Part shown: positions 53,900 through 63,300 of the stretch, in pieces
Layout: each line of letters begins with the position of its first letter
Position numbering within the stretch: the first letter of the stretch is position 1
Source of the DNA: Selaginella moellendorffii
Taxonomy: Eukaryota; Streptophyta; Lycopodiopsida; Selaginellales; Selaginellaceae
Assembly: GCF_000143415.4 (NCBI RefSeq)
Contig: NW_003314268.1
Span: forward strand, 3,844,039-3,908,038
Direction of reading: 5' to 3'
Length of the DNA: 64,000 bases
The notes under the pieces: model-generated
What the model saw: the letters and a program-made list of their open reading frames with translations, nothing else
The model's database searches: none
What the model was told of the DNA's origin: nothing
Made by a program: the position numbers and the translations under genes

Positions 53900-56798
53900 A
53901 TGGCCTCCGCAACTGCGACGCATGTTCCCTCTGTGGATCTTAAGAACCGTGCTACATGGATTCAGGCAAAGGTGTTTCTAAACAACCCCGAGGGGGAGGT
54001 GGTAGCTGAGGGCTTAGCCACAGTTGTCGATCCAAGAGATGCGATTGCTAATCAAGAATTGGGCTGGGATGATATTGGAGTTGCGATTTTAGAGGTTGTT
54101 GACACAGAAGAAAACAGTTTGACTATTGGAAGCATTGTGCGGTGGAAATTGAGGCACTTAGTGTTTGAGAATGTGAAGGATTCACAATCAAACACCACTA
54201 CAACTGATGACAGAACATCTCTTCATGGGAAAAGAAAGTACACCTTCCTAAAGCGCAGCCAAAGGGATCTGAGCAACAAACCGAAAAGGCAGAAAATGGC
54301 GATGGAGGTTCGAATGCTCTCGACAGTTGCTTGTTGCAAGAAGAGGTGCTGTCAACATGTTGATTGGGATGCTATTGAAGAGGAGAGAGCAAGATACAAG
54401 ACATTGTCCTGGAAGGCAGCTCGCAATTTTGTGTATGAGGCATTACGGTCATTTGTTGATGCTTCAGAACATCAGGTGGGGGGCATGGTCTTCCAGAGGG
54501 GTTTGGTCTGCATGAAGGCATGGAGAATCATTTATGGAGTCCCTCGAACCACATTCTACAGAATCAAAACTGAGTTCGAGGAACAAAGGGTTCAACAGGC
54601 AGTCCATGGGAACGACAGTACGCACAAAACTAGGGGTCATGTTGTATATGGAAAGGCAATTTTCAAGAGGTTTCTCGAGACATGTAGCAAGCAGCAACCA
54701 CATAAAACCCGCCTCTTGGAAGATGGAACACGAGACACCCAACGAGTTCTCCCTTCCATGTATACCAAGCAGGCCATATTGGAAGATGTGAATCGAGAAC
54801 TCCAGAGTAATGGCTACAGGAAGCTGAGCCAATTTAGATTTAGTAGATTGTGGAGCAACAGGTTCAGGGATGTGAGTATAGGAAAGTACTCCAGGTTTTC
54901 AAAGAGTGACGAGTGCACTGCTATCAAAATGGCTTTGTCGAAGAATTCTTGCATCGCTCAAGAGCGAGAGACGTTGGTTAGAAGGCGGCTCGACCACAAC
55001 ATCGAGCAAAGAAGTTGCAGGACTGCATATTATCATAACAAGATTCTCTCCATGGAGAGACCTGACTCTTACCTTTGCATCATCCACGACAAAATGGACC
55101 AGAAAAAGACGTGCTTACCTCGACTCAATCCTGCCCCCAAGGCAATCTCTTCATCCATGCTGCTGCCTGTGTCTCTGTTTGGCATAATCGCTCATGGGCA
55201 TGGTGCCCAGAACTATGGGAACTTCTTTGCACCTCTATGGGGTGGCGGGGGTGCAAACATGATGATTGCGTCCCTAGCAAAACACTTAAGGTCTCTGCAA
55301 AGTGCGCAGACTGAGCTGAACGGCCAACCCTTGCATAAGGCCCTTGTCGATCGAACCCCATACAGGGTTCAGCTGGAGGAGGAGCAAAGGCTTGCAGTAT
55401 CGCGTGGGGCCCCATGCCATCCCAGTGAATATGTTGGCCGTCAGATTGTAGAGTTATCACGTGAGGCCTCATGCCATTCCGACGAGGCTGGTCGCCTGGT
55501 GAATGCACAGCCTCATCCAAACGAAGCAGAATCTCAAGGAAGTTCTTGCGGCCAATGTGGCCTTCCACCCCATCTTCTGCTCCAAACAGACAATGCTAGC
55601 AGTGAGAACAAAAACATGTACGTCTTCGCGTACTTGGCGATGCTTGTTGCCAAAGGCATATTTGAAACGGTTACACTTGGCTTTCTCATGGTTGGGCACA
55701 CTCATGAAGATGTCGATGCCATGTTCAGTCACCTGTCAGAGTCCCTCCAGCGATCCAATGTCCTCACCCTCCCACAACTCTACGATCAATTCCAAAATTG
55801 CATCAAAGGCATTGTTGAAGCTGCACTTGTGACAGAGGTTCCAGACTTTAAGGGGTTTGTAAGAGGCTACATCAGGGACAGATCCGAAACGCTGATTGGC
55901 CACTCCAAGCCTCTTCAGTTTCATTTCAGCATGCGTGACGGTGCTCCAGTGATGAGGTACAAGATGAGAGAATGGGACACAGTGTGGCTGCCAGTGGACG
56001 GCATTGAACTCTTCAAGAGAGATCCCATAACTGGGGAACCTATGATTCCTCAGGGTTCCCCACGGCCGATGCACCCGGATGGACTCAAAGACCAGGAAAG
56101 TATAGTGGCCGGGATTAGACAGCATATTGCCTTCTGGAAGAGGGGGTTGGTGTTTGGTGGAGAATCCTATTTTTAGAGGTGCAAGCCTTTGCTCAAATAC
56201 TGGGAGAAGATTATATCTGCTATCCAAAATGGGCCGGTTGTATATGAAGAATTGGAAGAGTCCTTTTGGCCAGAACCCAGAGCACCAGATAGTAGAGGAA
56301 CAATGTCCTCTGGAAATGCAGTGACAGATAACGATGTTGAGGATCATTATTGTGGGCCGAGGAACAAGAAGCCGGATTCAGCATTCAATCCAGTACAGGT
56401 CTGCAAAGGAATGGTCGTGCTTGTCAGACCCAGTAATAAAAAACAAATGATATGGGTGGGGCGCTGCATCACTAATGCAGAGGAGGACGCGGAAACTAAC
56501 TCCTTCAATGTAACTGTGGAGTGGTTCAAGCCAAGTTCCGGATATACGAAGGATTTCCTAGAAAAGAGATGGGTGCTGAATCCAAGGGATCCCAGCATGA
56601 GCATATCGGTGGATAATGTTGTGCATGGTTGGATGCGGAAGCAGAGTGCCACCATCACCTTGCCAGACCATGCAAGAGATGCAGCAAGAGCATTCATAAC
56701 CCAGGTTCAAGGTGAGATTCATTAATATTCCTTTACTAAGTTTCTAATGTATTTTATTTCAAGGTGAACAATCTGAATCTGAATCAAAGGAGGCGTGA
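53900..56798 (+). pseudogene. Transposase-like gene (DUF7869-like), right copy, one TAG and an N-terminal deletion
   Basis: Two exons, 53900-56711 and 56764-56798 (TGA stop), about 949 codons. Compared with the left copy, 81 codons are missing directly after the first two codons; the deletion is in frame, so the ATG is kept. One in-frame TAG (56174) replaces an AAG of the left copy. The presumed catalytic motifs HDKMDQKKTCLPRL, LLQTDNASSENKN and GHTHEDVDAMFS are intact. The two coding palindrome copies (55400, 55457) are translated within an insertion between motifs (SRGAPCHPSEYVGRQI, LSREASCHSDEAG). Confidence 0.75.
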
Positions 56799-56819
56799 TG
56801 GCATGTGGCCTTACGCCAT

Positions 56820-57438
56820 TCCTAGGTGAGATGATACAAATAACAAGTATAAATTCTTAGTTGTTGTAGCAAATCTTACTTAAAGTTCAAGGTGAACAAG
56901 CCGAATATGAATTCATCAGATTGTTATAACAAATTGCGAGGTGATGGCATGAGGCGATACACCATTTGAGAGTGGTAGCCATTCCTATATGAGGTGAGTG
57001 AAATATTTATTAGAAATACCTCATTCAATTGTGCACTTCTAAGTCTTGGTCCACTCAGTACTGTTTGCATGTTTTTATTTTAATTCTTTCTCTAAAATGT
57101 TATTTAGCATGTGGCTTCATGCCATTGCTCTCCACAATCATGCATTGAATTTTTCTATCCTTGCATAATACTTCTCCATATATATAGCATGTGCGCACAT
57201 GTGATATGGTTCATTAGGCCTGATATAGTGTGTGAGGTAAAACAAAGATGATGTGACATATGCATTTACCAATCACATGTGCATAAATCTAATAATATGG
57301 CGTGTGGCCCATATTAATGGCACATAAACCCATATTGTGGGCTTACGTGCTTTATGTACCATCATTCCCTTGCAGCGTGTGTGTTGGTTTCCTTTTATAA
57401 CACAACAAACTCCATATTTTAGGGTGAAGAGCATTCTC
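56820..57438. other. Spacer of the right arm with palindromes
   Basis: It holds another fragment of the transposase last-exon block (AAGGTGAACAAGCCGAATATGA, about 56889) and four palindrome copies. No gene is seen. It is absent from the left arm. Confidence 0.5.
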
Positions 57439-57696
57439 ATGGCAAGCACAAAATCTGTAAGTGAGGTAGAAAAGGAGATGGAGAAGGAGATAGGTGAAGA
57501 TGTAAAATATATAAGTCTTCCAAACTCCCCGTACTATACTCCAGGTGATCATTTTTCTGAACAAACGGCAACATTAACAACTATCAAGAACGCCCCAGTA
57601 ACGTCAGAGACAACAATCCAAAGCAAAACAACTGACCCGAAGAAGGATGATAGTACCGCTGAGAGTACCAAAAAGGAGGTGTCCACTAGCGCTTAG
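57439..57696 (+). CDS. Small acidic/Thr-rich protein with YYTPG motif, member 1
   Basis: ATG at 57439 opens 85 codons ending in TAG. The product (MASTKSVSEVEKEMEKEIGE...) has a coiled-coil-like acidic start, a conserved block KYISLPNSPYYTPGDHF and a Ser/Thr/Lys tail ending STAESTKKEVSTSA. A second, related frame lies at 58554. An upstream acceptor-like TATTTTAG at about 57421 suggests there may be a 5' exon. No family is recognised; location inside the palindrome arm suggests an accessory protein of the transposon. Its 3' end overlaps the part also present in the left arm, but the body is deleted there. Confidence 0.5.
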   Translation: MASTKSVSEVEKEMEKEIGEDVKYISLPNSPYYTPGDHFSEQTATLTTIKNAPVTSETTIQSKTTDPKKDDSTAESTKKEVSTSA

Positions 57697-58034
57697 GCTT
57701 ATAATGGCGTGTGCCCTCATGCCATTTACTTGATCACCAAATACCTTTTTCCCTTTGCACTAGTATATCTTAATACCGGTCTGAGAAATAGAATGGCATG
57801 TGCCCTCAGGCCTTTTACTAAATCACCTTTGAAAGAAATGCAAGCCTCTATGTCGTAAAAAAAAGGTACTAGAGAAATTCCTTAATAATATGAATGTTAT
57901 TTAGTTTCATGAAAATACACTAAGGGTCAAATGAGTTAAATGACTTCTCTAGACTAGCAATGCCTCTTGCTACACCTTCACAATTAGATTCGTTAGAAAA
58001 AGATAACATTGAATAATATCTAAATGTCCTCACC

Positions 58035-58200
58035 CGACTGTCTTAACATGGTTTCTGCACATTCTTGCACCCTTCGAAGACGACGAGATGAGAAAAACGT
58101 GGCCCTGACTTGCAAAGCATCCCTCATCCATTGTACCTCTCCATTGAGATTGGGGAAGGGGAGTCCGCCATAGGAATTTGAGTCAGGAGGTGGTGACGGG
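58035..58200 (-). repeat. Inverted fragment of the ParB/MTase/HAD gene exon
   Basis: Read on the minus strand it matches 49529-49697 (coding PPPDSDSYGGLPFPNLNGE and the region ending LRQSGE) with few changes. It abuts the outer end of the right arm, so the palindrome arose together with, or next to, a further partial copy of the loop gene. Confidence 0.9.
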
Positions 58201-58553
58201 GATGGTCCAAAATTGAGTTGAGCTCATGAGTTGAGCTCAATTCAACACAAGTCAACTCAAGTCAACATAGTCAATAAGAAATATTACAAAGGAGATCTAA
58301 ATTGAACAAATGAAGGTTCTAGCAAACTTTAAAATATTAAAATACGTAAATATCTAAGTTAAAAGTTTCTATAAGATTGAATTGTTTAAAAAAGACAAAG
58401 TTCATGAGAACCTATCTTTTATAAAACTATATTATTTTATTATGACAACTGTTACAGCTGTCATATTTGATTTGACTACTTAATATTTTGAATACTTTTA
58501 CAGCTGTAGATACTATTCCTTCATTCAAAAGAGTTTTTAGGGTTCTTGAGAAG
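58201..58553. other. AT-rich spacer
   Basis: It starts with short GAGTTGAGCTCA-type inverted repeats at 58215-58265 and is otherwise AT-rich. No gene. Confidence 0.4.
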
Positions 58554-58802
58554 ATGGGAAGCAAGGAAAATACAAGATCTGTGAGTAAGAGTTGTAGTGC
58601 AAAGGAATGTGAGAATGTTAATTTTATTTCACTACCACAATCTCCATATTACACTCCTGGTCCTTATTACCCATCTGGGAATGTGGAGACCACTATCACG
58701 ATTGATAAAAATGCTCCTGTTACTTCTGAAACAACAGTCTAGAGCAAGAGAAATGAAGAAATGAACAGCACAGCGGAAAGCGCCAAGAAATCTACTCCAT
58801 AA
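58554..58802 (+). pseudogene. Small YYTPG-motif protein, member 2, one in-frame TAG
   Basis: Frame ATG 58554 to TAA 58802. The block FISLPQSPYYTPG and the phrase KNAPVTSETT match the protein at 57439. A TAG at 58740 stands where the other member has CAA; after it the frame continues with the same Ser/Lys-rich tail (STAESAKKS). Conservation of the YYTPG block between two diverged copies implies past selection on it. Confidence 0.6.
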
Positions 58803-59497
58803 AACTTTCCATGACATTTGTAATTTACATATTAATTCATATTAAAAACTCTATTGCTTGCCTATATCGCAATCCTCTCATATGATAAGACCAAGGTATA
58901 TTTTGCAGTGAATCCTCATTAAAAGTTTTTGGGAATTGTTTGTAAATAATGATAAAAGAAATCAAAATCTTTCGAAAGACTCAAAAGTAATATGACATCA
59001 AAGAATCAACTTTATCTACATTTCCAAGACTAAAAGGCAATCTCACATGAGAGAATGGTAGCGTGCCAACGTGCTCTACCACTATAATGTGGTCTATATT
59101 TCCTTGCAATTTATTTCCGTAGACATTTGGCATGTGTATATGTGTAGCAAAGTAGGATTCATCATAATGATAGAGCATGTGTATACACGATAATCTAAAA
59201 TTCTAGAAGCTCTTATGTTTACAAGAAAGCTATGATTATGAAGCCCCATTTCCAAGACTGACATTTAAAGAATCTGAGTATTGTCAGTGTCATAATAAAT
59301 AAACCTCATTCCCAAGAATCTGAGTATTGTCAGTGTCATAATAAATAAACCTCGTTCCCAAGAATCTGAGTATTGTCAGTGTCATAATAAATAAACCGCA
59401 TTCCCAAGACTAAAACTTAGTATATAAACTATCTAGAAAAGTTATAGTCATTGTAGGTTTTTTGTTCTCCTTGAGCTCCTTAGAAGTTTATATTGAA
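58803..59497. other. Spacer with a 46-bp tandem repeat
   Basis: No gene is seen. A TATATAAAC box at about 59420 lies in a good position for the zinc-finger-like ORF at 59498. Confidence 0.5.
59268..59405. repeat. 46-bp tandem repeat, three copies
   Basis: Unit AAGAATCTGAGTATTGTCAG plus 26 further bases, repeated at 59268, 59314 and 59360 with one or two changes. Confidence 0.95.
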
Positions 59498-60043
59498 ATG
59501 GCTCAAAGGAGACCCATTGCTAATCGTACTTGGCCCCCTAGCATTTCATATCAATCTCCACCTCCATCCCCAAGTTCTACCAACATTCCACCTTCACCTC
59601 TACATAACAATCCTTTTTCTGCTGAGGGCTCTAGTGAAGCTGAATTAGAGCTCCCTATATGTGAAATTCCGGATCTTGCTACTAGAGAGGGATTGCCTTT
59701 AGCGCTTCAAGAGCAATGCCATATGTTTTTGCAAGATCTTGCTCCTGACATGGTAGGACTACTTGAAAGCACAGAACGCTATTACATTTGGTGTCCAATA
59801 TGCTACTTTTTCTTGGACAAGACAAATGGCTCTATGGGTTTACAAACTTTTCTTGAGCACTGTAAGAATTGCCCAACGGCAGGTCTGGAAAATGTGCACA
59901 TGTGGATGTACAATAGATTCAAGAATGAGTTACAGACACATACCCACTATCGCTTCATGGTGAGGAACAACATCCCCTTGGGAAACACTGCATTGGCTAG
60001 TGCAAAATATGGGGTTTTTAGGCCACCCTATAGTGGAATGTAA
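59498..60043 (+). CDS. Zinc-finger-like protein of unknown role
   Basis: ATG 59498 starts 181 codons; no intron is needed. The N-terminal 60 residues are Pro/Ser-rich (YQSPPPSPSSTNIPPSP). Around residue 100 a CPIC pair, followed by HCKNC about 17 residues later, suggests one zinc site of C2HC type. The C-terminus is basic/aromatic. A TATA-like box lies ~80 bp upstream. It sits between the small YYTPG frame and the ParB-methyltransferase gene and converges with the latter, so it may belong to the same mobile system. Family not recognised. Confidence 0.55.
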   Translation: MAQRRPIANRTWPPSISYQSPPPSPSSTNIPPSPLHNNPFSAEGSSEAELELPICEIPDLATREGLPLALQEQCHMFLQDLAPDMVGLLESTERYYIWCPICYFFLDKTNGSMGLQTFLEHCKNCPTAGLENVHMWMYNRFKNELQTHTHYRFMVRNNIPLGNTALASAKYGVFRPPYSGM

Positions 60044-60254
60044 GATCTAGAATTACTTTACTATACTATAGTATTGTCACTATTAAAAGAAAAAATATAA
60101 TAAAATGATATTAGTTGTAGGTAACATACCTTGTTCTAGAAGGTGCTATCATATCACATACAATTGTTTACAAAATGTTGAAGGAGGAGATGGCAACACA
60201 CAAACGCTACAAAGTGATGGTGACAGGTGAGAATGATAATCTATAATTATGGTA

Positions 60255-60357
60255 TCTGACACTGACACTGACATCTGACAATTTTACTGACATCTGACAA
60301 TTTTACTGACATCTGACAATTTTACTGACATCTGACACTTTCACTGACATCTAACAT
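60255..60357. repeat. 19-bp tandem repeat
   Basis: About four copies of TGACATCTGACAATTTTAC, preceded by CTGACA units, in the 3' flank shared by the two converging genes. Confidence 0.9.
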
Positions 60358-60390
60358 ATAACAAGCTTTCCATTTTATGTAAGGATGCAA

Positions 60391-63300
60391 TTAACTTTCT
60401 TCTGCCTCATCATCAACATAATGATTTCTTTTATACTTCCTCCTATAGTGGTATTGTGGGGAAGATTCACCTTGCATATGTTGAGCCATGGCTTCTGCAT
60501 AGTTAGGGAGACTTTGAAAGCCTCCAATTCTAGAAACTCCAGGTGATTGTGATCTATAAAATAGAATGAAATATATATTGAAATTTTAATAAAACATAAT
60601 TTACCTCCTTGAGGTTGAAGGCAACTCACGAAATCCTCTGAGCCGGCGTTTGAAGAAATGATGTTCTTCAATAGCAAACACCGACCTACCAGAGTCACGT
60701 GCTGCCTCCACCATAGAACCACTACCTGCTGTGCAATCAATCACAATACCATCTGGTGGGCAATAGAGCTCAAGCAAGACTTGCATTGCTGATGGAGTTC
60801 GGAATCGGTACCCTGGAAATGTGTTGCGGATCTGCTCATCCACAAGGTTGGGTATGATGTTAGTGGAACTATCGTACCCAGGCAAAACACGTGCTGCACG
60901 TTCACTATCACGAAACCCATCATGTGTGTTTCTGCAGAAGGCATGATAGGTCCACATCATAACCTGGAAAATAAAAATGTTTAGAAATTAGATAAAAATA
61001 TAAAATACATACCTTTTCAGGCTTCCCTTGGACGCCCCTCGTATCAACGCCAATAGGATCCATAATGCACCCGGAAGAGAATGACTTGAAATGAACTTCT
61101 GCTGCACACGTCATAAGCTCATACATCCAGTTGGGGTCGTTCGGTAGGATGAAGACGACATGGCCAGCTTCGAGCATAAGTGCTTCGGACAATAGGAATG
61201 CATCGCGCAAGTGGTCAGGTGTGAGAAAGTTCCAATCCTCAACTTTCCCATCGATATCTGAAAGACCATCTGGAAAGTCGAAGAGAATGAAGTCCGCAAC
61301 TGGGAGCATGGGCCTTTGTATCTTTCGGCACCAACGGTTGAACTGGCGGCGTATATCCATATTGATGTCGTCTTCCGTGAAAGATGTCAATAATCTACTG
61401 TAAGAGCCAATGAAGATACCCACAATGCCTCGTTGTGTTATTGGGGACACAGGACGGACCTATAAAAGAGCTAAGTGAATGAAAAAAGTAATAAATAGTA
61501 TGATACCGTCATATGGCGTGTTGTCGATGAGAGTTCCTCCAACTCCTCTTCACGAGCATCTCGTCGAGCTGGAATGAAATTACTACCAACAGTCATTGCT
61601 GCAAAAAACATGTATTACCACCTTTAGTTTGTAAAATTCACTTTTGCTTACCTCGAGGTCGACGTGATATTCGGTGAACCACTTGATCATCGTTATTTAC
61701 TGGTAAAACCTGATCCGGATCTTGGTTGTTTGATGGTTGAATTGGAGCCTGTTCCTGATTGTCTGGTGGTGGAACATGAACTTGATCTGGAGCTTCCTCA
61801 TCCTCGTCTCCATCGTCACTTGCATTGCCATCGTTGCTAGCATTGATAATTTCCTCGCGATCTAGTGTAGAGGTCTCCTTCCCTAGGAGTTCCAACTCCC
61901 AAGGGCATTCTATCTTCCGTGCCTTCGGAACTCTCGCAAACATTGTTGGATACATTCCTCCATCTCTTACACCCTTTGCAACAAGTCGAGTGCAAACTGG
62001 TGCCTCAAATGGCATGCCTCTATATCGAAGATACCTGTAAACAATATATATTAAAAAACAGTCTTAGAAATCATATTATACCTATAAGCTGCACGTCGCA
62101 TGAAATAAGGTTGACCATGTTGGCAATCATAAGTTGTTGTGCTTGTAGACTTCTCTGGCAGCCACCCCTCTTCGATCCCTTCCAATGACGTGTTGATGTA
62201 GGTGTCGAAAGACATAAATGTGCCATCTGGATCGTCACCAATGTGTGGTGCCAAGAACTTCTCACCTTCACTTATAGTTTGCGTGATGTAGACAGCCCTT
62301 CTCATCATGTTCTCAAATAGTTCTGGCAGTCCTTTCTCTCTGTTCATCAAGCAGACATTGAGGAACTCCAGAGTCTCTATCTATTGCTTATATGGAAGCT
62401 TCGATTTTGCGATATTGTAAATCATGTCATCTGGAGTTTTGTTCACTGCAAAAGTAACATATGCATAATTAAGAAAAATGAAGTGTGATAAAAAACTTAC
62501 ATTCATGAGAAGAAATTTCGGCTATAGTCTCTAGCCACTCCTTCGGCCTGCGATTGTCTGCAATGCATACTAGTTTCTTCAACTTTGAGGACTTTGCATG
62601 CTGAATTTTGTGCTCAATTTGTACAAACTCAGCTGAGAGCTCTTCCCGACTCTTCTCCGGATATGCAAGTTCGTAAGCATCCTGCTTGACCTTCACCAAA
62701 GGCTAAAAACAAAAATAATTAAAAGAGGCTTTTATAAAATAAAAGGGAAAGACATACCTTACACCACACAGCGAGCATAAAACTGATTGGGTTGTTGAAC
62801 CAAGTTGTACCGTCATTTCGAGTGCGTGAGTGCCGAACAAGTGTTGCGAGATCATCACCATAATGTTGGCGGATGTCATCCTCACTCAAGTCTGCCAAAA
62901 ATCGAAGTTGCTCGATGTCATGGACAAGATTTTGTTTTTGAACAGCGAACTGCCCAAGCCTACATTTAAACACAACAAAACAAGTTAAAGTGGAGTTAGA
63001 GGTAAAATTATAAAACTTACGCATTGATCTTTTGGCAGGCCAAGATAAGTCTGTTGACATCCAAAGGTCCCCTCGCGTAGACATGGCCGACTGGAACGTT
63101 GATATGGTAGACAGGATCATCGCGAAAATGATCGTCGATACACTTCATCCAAGCTCTATATCGGTGGTTACCGTCAATAATTTGGAACATTGTCCCCGCA
63201 AGCTATCGAGTCTCAGGATGTCTGATAAGCATGTCATCAAATTCTAGGGACTTCCTCCTCCAAATAGGATCCCAGCTATTCACAATCTCGGGTGTGACAG

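Larger units (their letters stand above)
43025..57815. repeat. Dispersed 18-22-bp palindrome family, about 25 copies
   Basis: The consensus core is GGCATGWGGCCTCATGCC, usually framed as AT...AT. Copies start near 43025, 43112, 44528, 44585, 46422, 46493, 46591, 47641, 49141, 49281, 49472, 50689, 50764, 52293, 53567, 53622, 53721, 53795, 55400, 55457, 56798, 56943, 57105, 57297, 57702 and 57792. Some lie in introns just before the acceptor (47641, 49141, 49281, 49472), some in coding sequence (44528, 44585, 50689, 50764, 55400, 55457), the rest between genes. I see none outside 43.0-57.8 kb. They could be transposase or ParB binding sites or short mobile hairpins. Confidence 0.85.
51603..58034. 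repeat. Right arm of the giant imperfect palindrome
   Basis: Inverted copy of 42804-48353. It lacks 243 bp at the transposase N-terminus (near 53903) that the left arm keeps. A 3.25-kb single-copy loop (48354-51602) separates the arms. Confidence 0.92.

Noticed and set aside
43025-57815. CRISPR-like array reading of the palindrome family
   Set aside because: Spacing is irregular, copies fall inside coding exons and introns, and the setting is plant nuclear DNA.
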